A stretch of DNA of 64,000 nucleotides. It comes from Ceriagrion tenellum. Its lineage: Eukaryota; Arthropoda; Insecta; Odonata; Coenagrionidae. Below the pieces are notes generated by a model. It worked only from the letters and a program-made list of their open reading frames with translations. It searched no databases and had not been told where the DNA came from. A program made the position numbers and the translations under genes. The stretch is taken from assembly GCA_963169105.1 (NCBI GenBank), contig OY720632.1, forward strand, positions 191,396,448-191,460,447, written 5' to 3'. Shown in pieces: positions 44,870 to 54,992 of this stretch (the stretch's first letter is position 1; each line of letters opens with the position of its first letter).

Positions 44870-46030
44870 TACGGGGCTTGAGCGATGGAGGAAGCGGCTT
44901 GTGATCCGTGAAGATGGCGAAGTCGCGGGCTTCTACCATGTGACGGAAGTGCTTGACGGCCTTGTAAATCGCGAGGAGTTCTCGGTCGTAAGCGCTCCAC
45001 TGCTTCTTTGAAAAGAAGGCGAGAGGTTGCCAGTTGTCTCCCTCACGCTGCTGTAAGGCAGCACCGATGGATGTTTGGCTGGTGTCGACGACGAGGGCCA
45101 GGCATGCTTCCGGATCCGGGTGAGCGAGAATGGCTGCACGGGCGAGACCGTTTTTACATTCTTGAAAGCAGTCGAGGAGTTCGGGTGTCCAGGTGATTGG
45201 CGTAGAACTCTTCACTAAAGGACCCTGGAGAAGCATGGTGAGAGGTGGCCGAGTTGCTGCAGCGTGGGAAATGAAAGGCCTGTAGAAATTGACCATTCTG
45301 AGAAAATGGCGAAGTTCTCGGATTGTTTTTGGTGGTGAAAAGTTGAGTACGGCTGCGGGCTTGTCGGGCAAGAGAAAGCAACCGACAGAAGATTCCCAGT
45401 GTCCCAGAAATGAGACTTCCGAAGCGCCGAGGACGCACTTTGCCGGATTAATGACGATGCCAAACTGGGAGAGGCTTTCGAAGAGGACGCGTAGGTGGTG
45501 CAGATGTTCCTCTTCCGAGTGGGAAAACACCAGGATGTCGTCCAGGTAGGGAAAGCAGAAGGGAAGTCCTTCGAGAGCTTCGTCGATGAACCGTTGCCAG
45601 GCGTTGCGATGTTACTTAGTCCAAAAGGCATGAAGGGGAATTCGAAGAGGCTAAATGGAGTTATAACAGCTGTCTTGGCGATGTCATCCGGAGCAACAGA
45701 GATTTGAGTGAAAGCTTTTGCGCAGTCGACGACGCTGAGGACGGTACAGCCGTGTAGAGCGATGGAGAAGCCCTTAACGGGTAGCGGTCCGGGATGGTTG
45801 TAGCGTTTATGGCTCGGAAGTCGCCGTAAGGACGCCATCCTTTGTCTTTTTTACGGATCATGTGCAATGGCGAAGCGTACGGGCTGCTTGACCGACGAGC
45901 GGTGCCCTCGCTGAGCATGACGGTGAACTCGTTTTGTATGGCGTGAAAGCGATCCGGAGCCAGTCGTCAAGCGCGGTGATAGATGGGAGGGCCGAGAGTA
46001 AGGCGAATGTGGTGTTAAGTGCTATAGCGC
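44870..46030 (-). pseudogene. pol: Reverse transcriptase and RNase H of Gypsy element 1
   Basis: Motifs in order: S-P-Y-A-S-P-L-H-M-I-R-K-K-D-K-G-W-R-P-Y-G-D-F-R-A-I-N near 45860, V-V-D-C-A-K-A-F-T-Q-I near 45740, a P-F-G-L block near 45630, and F-P-Y-L-D-D-I-L-V-F-S near 45555-45525 with the catalytic Asp pair. The RNase H domain (45130-44890) keeps V-D-T-S, Y-D-R-E-L and F-T-D-H-K. At least three frameshifts split the chain. In the family this synthesises element DNA from RNA primed by tRNA. Confidence 0.8.
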
Positions 46031-46460
46031 ACTTGGCGAGGAACACCTGGTAGCTTGGTGATATCAGGGAACTCGGTGAGCAGGAGGTGGTTGGCGGATG
46101 TACCCATGATTGCTCGTAAACTGCCCTGAATTGAAGGAGCGCGATGTCCGGTTACGCATAGGCTCGAGATTGTATTGATGACTTGTGCAGTGTTGACATC
46201 CGGAAGAAGATTAAAATTGGCGAGGAAATCCGATCCGATGATAGATTCGGATATCTTAGCGACAATGAAACGCCAGTCGAAGTCGCGACGTAAACCAAGA
46301 ATAAGTCGGAGTGGGATTTGTCCATAAGTCCGGATCAAGGTGTCATTGACTGCAGACACGTAGTAGTTTGTAGGAGTATGGTTGTCGGGGCAAAACTTGG
46401 ATGGATAGACGGAGACATCGGAACCGGTATCGATGAGGAAACGTCACCGGGAAAGCTTGT
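46030..46460 (-). pseudogene. Protease of Gypsy element 1
   Basis: The aspartic protease signature F-L-I-D-T-G-S-D-V-S-V-Y-P lies at about 46445-46405 in a frame joined to Y-V-S-A-V-N-D-T. Downstream I-I-G-S-D-F-L matches the second conserved strand of retropepsins. The frame changes right after the active site, so the protein is broken. It would cleave the Gag-Pol precursor. Confidence 0.7.
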
Positions 46461-46499
46461 CCGTGATGTAGATGCGGCGACTCTCCGAGAGATAGGCCG

Positions 46500-47560
46500 A
46501 GGCCGCCGTCACTGTCCGCCGTTGCCGTTTACAGGATCTCCAGAGCAGGGTGCTCTGCACTTCCGTGCCCTGTCTCCAAAGCGGCGGTGGTAGTAGCAGA
46601 CGCTTGGATCCACGACGGTGTAGCCTCGGAGGGACTAGAGGTGCATGGGCGGGAACGGCCTTTGCTTCGTGAGCGACGGCGGTCTGTCTCCAGGTGTAGT
46701 TTAAGGTCCTTGAGCTGGTGTTCGGGGGCGGCGAAACGGCGTTCCAAGGCGGTGATTTCCGGGGGCCTGGAGATAGCGTGAACACTTGCCGGGAGTGGCG
46801 GTGGGGATATCTCGACATCTCGGTCGGGAAGATAGGCGAGTTGATCCAATGGAGTCGTTGATTGCGCCTGAAGAATGTCTTGGATGAAGAGCGGAAGACG
46901 CTGAGGCCAGATTGACCGTGGAAATGTGTCCTGGATGTGGAAGGAGCTACCGAGGGATTGTAGGGTACGAAGGAATTGAGATGGCTTCCGATCCCCGAGT
47001 TCTTCAGCTTGCAAAATTTGGCGGAATTTTTTATCCTCGGAGAGAGAGAGGCGGCGGATAAGTTGTCTTGAGGTACTGGTACCGGTTTCCGATAGGAGGA
47101 TTCGTCAAGAAGCCATCAACCTCGTTGGCGAAACGGCTGTCGAGATTAGAGATCACGGTATTGTACATTGTCTCGTTTCTCGTAATGTTGGCGAGGTTAA
47201 ACTGCGCTTCTGCCTGGGCAAACTAAACAGCGGGTTTGTCCGCCCAGAAGGATGGCAATTTAACGGCAACGCGACATACCACAGGTAGGGTGGGTTCCGG
47301 TTGTCCTATAAAGTTGCTTGTTGCTCTAAAGACTTCACGTCTTGGCCGTGGGCGAGGTCCTGAGGCAGAGCGGTGGGGCCGTGGGGTAGCTACGGCGGCT
47401 GTAGGTGCTGTTGCTGTAGCTGTATATTCTTCGCCTGTTGTAGCTATTTCTGGTGTTCCTGCTGACGTTGGGCTTGCCGGGCTGCAAGTTGTTGCTGCAA
47501 GGCCTAGAGTTGCGCTTGGAGGTCGGCGATTTGTTTTTCCGCCATCTTGAATTAGGCAGG
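46500..47560 (-). pseudogene. gag: Gag of Gypsy element 1
   Basis: The Gln-rich N-terminus starts at 47560 (M-A-E-K-Q, then stops in the Q-rich tract). The capsid-like part from 47270 shows K-L-P-S-F-W, a premature TAG where a Trp is expected before F-A-Q-A-E-A-Q-F, then M-Y-N-T-V-I-S-N-L-D-S-R-F-A. A frameshift near 47075 follows, then A-E-E-L-G-D-R-K-P. The zinc motif C-x3-H-x9-C-x3-C (C-Y-Y-H-R-R-F-G ... C-R-A-P-C, 46598-46545) is the variant that marks the CsRn1 clade, and here it is intact. Gag packages element RNA; this copy cannot be translated whole. Confidence 0.75.
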
Positions 47561-47715
47561 CGTAACAGTACTATCCCCGAAGAAAATCCGTTGGGAGGTC
47601 CAAAAAAGTCCGAGGTCCGGAGAAGGAAAAAAAATGTTGCGATGCCATATCCTCGTTTGGTGATGTAGTCGATGACGAGGATGATCCTGAGGTGTCCGAT
47701 GTTCGGGGTCACTAA

Positions 47716-48636
47716 TGTACCTGATGGTTGGTTAGTTCTTCTAGCGATTGATGAGACTTGTGTTAAGTTTCACTGTTTTTTATTGTTCCGATGTCGATAC
47801 AAGACTGGCTCGTAAGCCCAAGGGCTTCAATATTTATACTGAGAGCGACCATTCTAGAATATGCTATATGTAGGGGGCCAGGTTTTGCTTGTTGAAAAAA
47901 AGACCCAAGTGGACTGTATGAAGAGGTTTCACAGGCGGGTTCAAATCCCTGGATTCTATGCACAAGCAGGCTGTACAGACAATCTCTCACTCCGAGTGCT
48001 GGAGAGAGAAATGACTGAATACTGGGGCTCTTGGCCGCACTGGTAGGCTGACTGATGGATGTCTTCGCCGCTGCGGGCGTTGGTTGGACTCTGCCTGCGC
48101 ACACCGCGCTTAGGATGCCGTTCGAAGTCTGCTGCCGAGAGCACTGCAACACGAGCGATGTTACCGCCAGGGGTTGATCAGATGAACTGATGTTTTCTGC
48201 TTGTTCCGCGGCCCTTATATACGGTTGGCCGGGCCCAGGGGAAGGGGGATTGCAACATCCTTCGAAGAGGGGGGGGATCCCTCCCCTCTTTAAGAATATT
48301 CTACTGCGTAGTCCCAGAGGATATGACCGTCTCTTAGAGTGTCCACTCGGCACCCCTATTTCCGAAGCCACCATACCTGACGTCACACATGGGAAAACTC
48401 TCCTCACACGAACCCTTAGTTCGAACACTACACACTATCAGGAAAATGCCAGAACAATGTTCAAGAACAGTCGAAAAAGTGCGAGAAAGAAGCTTAAGCA
48501 AATAGTTAATTCCGGGACCGGGAATTGAACCTGGGCCGCCCGCTTGACAGGCGAACGCGCTAGCCCTGAGCCACCGCGCCGGTCGGCCAGGGCACGCGGT
48601 CGGTGTAGAAGCGAACCGGTAGACGGGGTTACCACA
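47716..48636 (-). repeat. LTR of Gypsy element 1 (U3 with tRNA-like sequence)
   Basis: On the minus strand the LTR begins TGTGGTAACCCCGTC (48636) and ends ...GGTACA (47716), next to the primer-binding site. A TATA box, TATATAAGGGC, is at 48222-48211; an AATAAA-like signal lies near 47784-47777; a perfect CRE palindrome TGACGTCA is at 48378-48385. About 45 bp from the LTR start lies a tRNA-like stretch. At 921 bp it is much longer than the LTR of element 2 (about 300 bp), suggesting an insertion between TATA box and end. Confidence 0.65.
48505..48582 (-). promoter_or_regulatory. tRNA-like sequence in LTR U3 (A and B boxes)
   Basis: Minus strand: A-box-like TGGCTCAGGGCTAGCGCG (48572-48555), anticodon-arm-like CGCCTGTCAAGCG with loop CTGTCAA (anticodon GTC), and a consensus B box GGTTCAATTCC (48531-48521). 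The acceptor stem does not pair, so it is not a tRNA gene. It is positioned near the LTR start, as in the second element. Confidence 0.6.
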
Positions 48637-48639
48637 GAC

Positions 48640-49600
48640 TAATCATTTATCATGTGACTGTTCTACAGGTTTTTTTCTTTTAAAATGCATAAATACGTTC
48701 CGAAATGCTACCTCCGTTGCGATAATAACCTATTTATTTCTCTCGTTAGTTGAACTGAGATCGTCATACGATAACTTCGTGCAGATTTTTTCATCTTGAC
48801 GTGGCGGACATACTGTCTTCTCAACCATTTTTTTTCACTTCTGCACCGTACGCACCATCTTGGTATGCTTCTATCCTATTTCACTGCGCTTGGAATATAT
48901 TTGCTCATCTTTGAACGCAAGGTCGAAAGAAATGCTTATCAACCATCCTTCGTGAATACTTTATGCTTGATTCTTGGAGGTTGGGAAAATATTTAGATGC
49001 CCTTCGATCGCATAAAAATCACCCTTTTGAAAGACTCAGAAATTTTCCTTCGTTTAAAAATGTTACTGCTATTCAATGAAAACTTAGATCTTACTACCAT
49101 ATAGTCGCTAATTCCCTCATCAGTACCAACCTCAATCACTTGATTCCAGAGTTGTGCCACTTCAACGTCAAAGTCGAGTCATCGTATTCAGGCATTCCGT
49201 GGCTCTCACTGGCCAAAACCTCCAGTTGGATTAGAAACATTGGATTAGAACCAGTGGTCGTCTTAAATGAAAAAGATAAACTAAAACGCCTGGAAATTTA
49301 AATGGATGGGTGGAGTAAGCCAAATTGCAGTTATAGGGATGAATTAAGGTTTCATAATGTTTGTTTTCATCAGAATCCTTGAGATAAAAGCGAAATAGCG
49401 GAAGATACGCCTAGGCGACTAATGGCAACCCACCTCAAGTATATCGCCCTACGAGCTTATAATTGCAAACCATCGTCATTGGTCGCTCAATCCTACAATC
49501 GGCAGGCTAGAGGCCTCCACACTACATCTTACACTAGTTCACTTACCTCTAGGAATCTCTTCCTATGTACTTTTCTCTTTATATTCTTTCGTCAGATGCA
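48640..49600. other. No gene seen
   Basis: AT-rich flank between the two Gypsy elements, with chance frames only. Confidence 0.4.
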
Positions 49601-49604
49601 CTTA

Positions 49605-50115
49605 GCTGAGTTGATGACGACACCGTAGTCGGAGAGGCGCTGGAATAAGGTCCGGAGATGCTGAAGATGCTCTTTCTTCGAGCGGGAAAATACCAAGACA
49701 TCATCCAGATAGGGAAAGCAGAAAGTGAGACCTTATAGAGCTTCGTCTATGAAACTCTGCCAGGTCTGAGCAGCATTACGAAGTCCAAATGGCATAAATA
49801 GAATTCGAAAAGGCCGAAAGGTTATGGCTGTCTATTCGATGCCTTCGGGAGCCATCGGTATTCGAGTGAAGGCCTTGGTGCAGTCAAGGACGCTGAAGAT
49901 GGCGCTTCCTTGAAGAGCATGGAAGAAATCTTGCAGATGGCGAGCGGAGTAGCGGTCCGGGATTGTGCGGGCGTTGAAGGCCCTGTAGTCGCCAGCTGCT
50001 ATCCTTCTTGCGAACCATGTGAAGTGGTGAGACGTAAGGGCTGTGTGAGCGACCAACAGTACCTTCGTGTACTAGTAGCTGGAATTCTGCTTGCGCATCC
50101 CGAAGTCTATCCGTA
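49605..50115 (-). pseudogene. pol: Reverse transcriptase fragment of Gypsy element 2
   Basis: Readable blocks are S-P-L-H...R-K-K-D-S (about 50030), D-Y-R-A-F-N-A-R-T-I-P-D-R-Y near 49985, F-S-V-L-D-C-T-K-A-F near 49890 and F-P-Y-L-D-D-V-L-V-F-S at about 49715-49685. Frame breaks are frequent. Coding stops at the V-I-N-S-A-K-C block near 49605. Confidence 0.75.
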
Positions 50116-50147
50116 GCTAGACGGCGGGCACAGTAGTAGATTGACGG

Positions 50148-50714
50148 TCAAGTTTGGAGTCGTATATGATGCTTCGTGTAAAGAAGGACTTCTCGAGGAG
50201 TGCCTTGGGGCCGGGTAATGTTAGGAAACCAAGCCAGGAGGTCGTGGTAGGGTGAAGATTCCGACAGAGCGCGCACGCTGTCCTGGGAAGATTTACCGCG
50301 ATGACCCGATACAAAATGGCCGGAAATTGTGTCGACGAGCTGAGCGATGGCCATGTTAGGAACGAGGTGAAAGTGAGAAAGAAAATCTGCTTCGGTGATT
50401 GGCTCGGTAACATCAGCAACGACGAATCGCAAAAGGAAGTCGCGTGGGAGGCCGGACTGAAGGCGTAGAGGTAGTGCACCGTAGGTACGGATCCGGCTGT
50501 CATTGGCGGCGGAGAGCTCATAGTCAGTGTAGGCCCGGTGGTCGCTGCACAATTTGACCGGGTAAATAGAGAGGCCTGATCCCGTGTCTATGAGAAAACG
50601 CTGTCGGGATTGGCGGTTGGTGGCGAAGAGGCGGCACCCTGGGGTAGGATGACTCGTTGCCACCGTTACGAGTCGCCATTGGAGTTTACCGGATTCAAAA
50701 AGTTGGCGGAGCAC
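50148..50714 (-). pseudogene. Protease of Gypsy element 2
   Basis: The frame is open for 188 codons. F-L-I-D-T-G-S-G-L-S-I-Y-P is the active-site strand; E-A-D-F-L-S-H-F is the second conserved block, and the frame ends near the RT entry. Gag and protease overlap by 20 bp in different frames, consistent with frameshift expression in this family. Confidence 0.8.
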
Positions 50715-51685
50715 GGCTGGGTGCAGCGTCTGGCTTCAACTCCAAACCTGCGACGGTAGTAACACATCCCAGGTTGAGCGGGGCGCTGTGAAGTGTCTGT
50801 GGAGCCAGTGGGACGAGGTTGAGATCTGTCCCGGGTCCTAGTCCGTTGGTATGGAGGATTTCTGACACGAGTTTATAGACCTTTGAACTGTTTGACGAGT
50901 TCCTCCATCCGTTGGGCCAAAATGTTGAATTTTCGGGCGTAGAGCGTACGGCGTGGACGGTAGCGACAATTGGAGGCGGAACGACGGAGACGATGCGGTC
51001 GGCCATATCTGCAAACTGATCGAGCGGAAGTGCAGTAGCCTGCGCTTGGAGAATGGCATGAGCGCTGAGCGGGAGACGCCACAGCGTGCGCAGAAAACAG
51101 TCCTGTATTTGTGTGAGGCCGATGAGAGAGCGCATGTATCGTAGGAATTGAAATGGCTTTTGGTCACCCAGCTCTTCTGCTGTGAGAAGTTGCCGGACTC
51201 GCTGCTCCTCGTAGAGAAAGATGCGCTGTATCAACAGAGCTTTAAGCGTCTGATAACGATTTACGGCCGGTGGGTTTATTATGAGGTCGATGACTTCACT
51301 GGCGAAGCGATGGTCCAGGTTTCCCACGACGTGATCGTACATAGTCCGGTTCAAGGTGATGTTTGCCCGGGAAAATTGTGCTTCGACCAGAGCAAACCAT
51401 ACTGCAGGTTGAGCTAGCCAGAAAGGTGGCAGTTTCGGCGTGACGCGGTAGACGGCAGCAGGATCGATACCGGCGGGCTCGGGAAGCGGAGAGACCTGCT
51501 GCGAAGATTTCAGAGGTAGTGCGGCCCGCCGTTGTTGTTGCTGCAAAGCTTGTCGATGCTGCTGCTGGAGATCTGCTAGCTGTTGGATGTGTAATGCTTA
51601 CTGGACAATGAGCTGCCGTTGGAGTTCCGCGAGTACTTTTGTTGTGCCTGAAGGTTGGTGAGATGCTCCGCGTCTGCCATGGTTG
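50695..51685 (-). pseudogene. gag: Gag of Gypsy element 2
   Basis: One long frame (51546-50695) preceded by a Gln-rich start at 51682 in another frame. It includes K-L-P-P-F-W, W-F-A-L-V-E-A-Q-F, M-Y-D-H-V-V-G-N-L-D-H-R-F-A and E-E-L-G-D-Q-K-P-F-Q-F-L-R, the capsid-like core of CsRn1 Gag. The zinc motif reads C-Y-Y-R-R-R-F-G ... C-T-Q-P-C in the adjacent frame (about 50755-50700): the His of the CHCC pattern is replaced by Arg. Together with the frame change this suggests loss of function. Confidence 0.8.
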
Positions 51686-51875
51686 CTTGTAGACGCTGCT
51701 AACACGACGTTGTGGTCTGTAGAGTGCCTAGGGAGATTTGCAGAGAAGCCCGTGTAGCTTGGTGCCCGATGATGCTAGTAGAAACCTGGAAGCCGATGAA
51801 GAAGGTTGCCGATGTTGTCCGTCGTCAGGGGTCACCAATGTAGGTTGCGTGTCCAGATCATGTCGGGGTCACCCA

Positions 51876-52176
51876 TGTAGCACAGGCAGCGCGGAATGAA
51901 GAGAAGTAGTTTCTGCTTAGAGTGTAGACGTTTAATGCTTTCCGAGGAGAGGCTGAATTTTTGTGACAGGAGACGCGGCTTTTATATAGGGGAAGAAGCA
52001 CCAAGACTGCCACCCTAGAACAGAAGAGAATATTCTAGAAGTTACCGAGAAACATTAGAAAAAATATCCGCCGCCTCTGAGGCCCGAACACGGGCTGCCC
52101 GCTTACGAGGCGAGCGCGGATCCGCCGGGCCAACGCGGCTGGTGTGTGTAGCGGAGATACTCCGTGTATCGCCACA
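51876..52176 (-). repeat. LTR of Gypsy element 2 (U3 with tRNA-like sequence)
   Basis: Minus strand: starts TGTGGCGATACACGG (52176) and ends ...CTGTGCTACA (51876), followed by TGGGTGACCCCGAC, a good tRNA-Trp primer-binding match. A second near-copy of LTR end plus primer site lies at 51823-51845, so the inner boundary is ambiguous by 37 bp. TATA box TATATAAAAG at 51988-51979. Confidence 0.65.
52078..52138 (-). promoter_or_regulatory. tRNA-like sequence in LTR U3, second example
   Basis: Minus strand: A-box-like GTTGGCCCGGCGGATCCGCGC (52137-52117), anticodon-arm-like TCGCCTCGTAAGCGGGC with loop CTCGTAA (anticodon CGT), and a weaker B box GTGTTCGGGCC (52091-52081). It lies about 40 bp inside the LTR start, the same place as in element 1. 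Confidence 0.5.
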
Positions 52177-52179
52177 AGG

Positions 52180-52855
52180 TTAAAGAGTAGCAACAATGTA
52201 GTTGGTTTAAGCTGTGATTGTAGGGAGACGGAGGTAGATATCGTTCGTGGTTGGCGGCATTGTTTGGATTGTTGTAAGTGGCAGGAACGGGAGGATAGAG
52301 AGACAATTGTGTGGGATGAGGGCGATTGGTGTCGCCACTGATCGATAGCTGCGCCGCCTACGGCGAAGGGGAAAAAACGAACTTCGCACGTTTCACTCCT
52401 TCCCATTTCTCACACTATGGAGTTATTAGTAAAGGAAACACATGACACAAATGCGCAAGGTTATAAGTGAATTAAATTTCAAGGCAATGCCTTTGCTGGA
52501 AGTGGTTGAAAAAAATCTTCCACCGTTGCGATGGAAGCTGACGTTTCCCCAAATAATTACCAATAGACCTTTGGACACCTCATCTAGGGGATGACGTTTC
52601 CGAAAAGTAGATTTTTAAAGTCCTCATAAACTGAAAGGAATTTGATGAAAGAGTTTATTTTTTAAATACAAGCATTTAATAAAGCGCAACCTCACTTCGA
52701 ACGACAATATAATTCGCACTCCTGCCATCTTGAATGACGTCAGCTAATACAACGAATGAGTCTCGCGGATGTGTTATTACAAAATTGAGCCGGGTTTCTC
52801 GATTGATAACCATCAACTAAGAAGCTAAATTTCAGAATGTAAAACCATAATTTTA
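52180..52855. other. No gene seen
   Basis: Mixed composition, chance frames on both strands. Confidence 0.4.
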
Positions 52856-52860
52856 AATAT

Positions 52861-53075
52861 TGCCTAGCGCCCAATTGCAGTAACACGACCGGCAATGCCC
52901 CGGATTAATATCTTATTTACAATTCCCCAGCATGGTGAGAGAAGGTCGAAGTGGATGAAGAAGAAGTGTCGAAGAAAATCCTCTCTGTCCGCAATATCTA
53001 ATGCTCGCATCAGTGAAGATCACTTCGATGCGAGTAACCGTGCCGAGTTCCATTTATTACAACTTAAAAGTTGTT
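52861..53075 (+). pseudogene. THAP-domain fragment
   Basis: C-L-A-P-N-C (52861-52878) fits the C-x(2-4)-C start of the THAP zinc finger. After a frameshift the frame from 52895 gives I-L-F-T-I-P, then R-S-K-W-M-K-K with the invariant Trp, and R-I-S-E-D-H-F-D, where THAP has C-S-x-H-F: the third Cys is missing. THAP domains bind DNA in P-element-type transposases and host factors. Nothing downstream identifies the rest. Confidence 0.5.
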
Positions 53076-53079
53076 AACC

Positions 53080-53765
53080 AAACTATTCTGAGGCACTAAT
53101 TTCAGTTACGATACATAATAGCATACGTTTCATTGAGGGGTAGTGTGTATTGTCAATCTCCTGTTCTATACCTTTCTACATGGTCTCCGCCTTTGCATTT
53201 CCACTTGTAATCCCCAACTTACTCGAGGGACATTATTTTCTCAGATAAAGACGTTTCTACATAGACGCGGCTACAACTTCCTTAAGGAAGCGATAATCGG
53301 AGTGCCCGCGACCCAACGCTGGGAGGTATATGCGGTGTACTGACACACCGGGGCACGGAAATTGCAATATGAAGCACGCTTAGCTAAAGGAAAATCATTA
53401 CAAAAATGGTCAAGGTTGGCAGACTATGTGACGTGGCGATGCGTGAAGTGGCAAAGATCGAAACAAAATTTGTGTGTGCGACACACAATCGGATATTTAC
53501 CTGTATTTGAACTTCTAAAGATATTCATGTCACAACAGCAAAGCTAAGCAAATACTGTTCAACGATATGCTTGGCGGCATCTTCACTTCAACGTATCTGA
53601 TCATAGTTTTCAATATTATTCAATAAATTCATTTTACATTCCACCTTGCTCCATGATTTCATTCAATGTTTCAAGGCACGAGCGCGAAGAAATTTCATTG
53701 CACGTGAAGAAAGCATACGCATGCGAATACTTCAAACACCCAGACACGGACTGCATACACGGCCA
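53080..53765. other. No gene identified
   Basis: Frames at 53143-53547 and 53646-53760 have no recognisable motif. The left end of the mariner/Tc element follows. Confidence 0.35.
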
Positions 53766-53935
53766 TTCTACAAGGTTATTCAAAAAGGAGTAGATTCAAA
53801 CATTTATTTCTTCCAAACTACAAAAGATAGAAACATTTACAAAGTTCCTGGACAGAGAAAAGTTCAACATTTGAACAGTCCGGGTAGAAGTTCCAGTCGA
53901 GGTCGCAGTGGTGCTGTTGCTTGTCTACAGAAAAA

Positions 53936-54476
53936 TGGAGGCGACACAACAGGAACAATCATTTTGTGTGCTAGCAAAATTAGAGTCCATTGTTCAAGTA
54001 CAACGTGCATTTCGCCGCCAGTTTAACGACCAACCGCCTCGTCAAAAGTAGATTTCCCAGTGGCATCGAAAATTCTCAGAAAATGGTTGCATTTGCAAAC
54101 GGAAAAGCACGGCACGTCCACGCACGTCGAATGAAGAAGTCGAGCGTATTCGTACACTTAACGAAAGGAGCTCAAGGAAATCCACGACACCAGCAATGCA
54201 AGGAACTTAACATTCCTCAACCAACGATATGGCGACTTCTGCAACACCGTCTGCACATGAAGTCGTACAAACTGCAGTTATTTCATCCTGACGACGACAA
54301 CAAAAGGTACGAATTTTGCATCAGCATGCTAGAGGATATGGAAGAGGAAATATTTTTCGAGCTACTATTTTTTTCCGTTGAGTCCACTTTTATCTTTCCG
54401 GTTAATCGCCATACTGTTAGAATTTTGGGAAGTGAAGATCGTACGACAGTTATTCAACACGAAAGAGATTCACGGA
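53936..54476 (+). pseudogene. Mariner/Tc transposase, first half
   Basis: The start M-E-A-T-Q-Q-E-Q (53936) is followed by an N-terminal DNA-binding part (R-A-F-R-R-Q-F, then W-H-R-K-F) of the type paired with mariner-like transposases in arthropods, then a second HTH (I-P-Q-P-T-I-W-R-L-L). The catalytic part shows F-F-S-V-E-S-T-F where active enzymes have F-S-D-E: the first catalytic Asp is Val. Stops near 54050 and frame changes are present. The frame is cut at 54476 by the insertion. Confidence 0.75.
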
Positions 54477-54484
54477 CGTTCTGA

Positions 54485-54992
54485 TTAAGTCTTCCGCGGG
54501 GCATTGATAGAGGTTGATTCCTTCTTTCGGGTTTCGGGAGGCGTCGTATTATATAGGGTCGTTTTCGCGCCTTTTTTGTGGTCCTGTTCTCTGATTGGTC
54601 GGAATCGTTTCTTCTTGGAAAAGTGCTTTCCAAGAAGCGGAGAGTAGGTAACCGTCGTCTCTGTTGAAGTTTTCGCGGTTTTTAGCGATTTCCACCGCTT
54701 CTCTGATGAGACGGGGGAAATATCTTTTTTCTTTGTGGATGATCGTCGCTTCCGGGAATAATATGCTATGTTGCGGTCCCTCCCAAGCATGTTCCGCAAT
54801 GGCAGAAAGGTGGAACTGTCTATGTTTGGTGGCTCTCAGATGTTCCTGCATGCGACACTTGAGCGCTCTGCAGGTCTGTCCAATGTACCTGGAGCCGCAG
54901 CTGCAGGGCACGGAACATATGCCTTCGTTGGCGTCTTTGGGAAGGCGGTCTTTGGCCTAGCAGAGGATATTGGCCGTCTTCTGCAAATCATC
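54485..54992 (-). mobile_element. Penelope-like element, GIY-YIG domain
   Basis: The minus-strand frame 54911-54549 begins P-C-S-C-G-S-R-Y-I-G-Q-T-C-R, with Q-E-H downstream, a clear GIY-YIG core (the usual T-G-R reads T-C-R). The C-terminal block R-E-A-V-E-I follows. Upstream on this strand K-D-A-N-E-G-I-Y-S-V-P leads into it, so coding reaches about 54990, where the Jockey element begins. The reverse transcriptase is missing. Confidence 0.8.

Larger units (their letters stand above)
44420..47715 (-). mobile_element. CsRn1-type Ty3/Gypsy element 1 (internal region)
   Basis: Order on the minus strand: LTR (47716-48636), primer-binding site, gag, protease, reverse transcriptase, RNase H, start of integrase. 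The primer-binding site (47715-47701) reads TTAGTGACCCCGAAC, close to the tRNA-Trp complement used by CsRn1/Kabuki elements. The element is cut off inside the integrase at about 44420 and no second LTR is visible. All genes carry stops or frameshifts. Confidence 0.85.
49605..51840 (-). mobile_element. CsRn1-type Ty3/Gypsy element 2 (truncated in RT)
   Basis: Same order and strand as element 1: LTR, primer-binding site, gag, protease, reverse transcriptase. It stops just after the YLDD box at about 49605, so RNase H and integrase are absent. Sequence similarity with element 1 is moderate, meaning separate families of one clade rather than a recent duplication. Confidence 0.85.

Noticed and set aside
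48505..48582. A tRNA-Asp gene
   Set aside because: A and B boxes and an anticodon-like loop are present, but the acceptor ends do not pair and the stretch lies inside an LTR.
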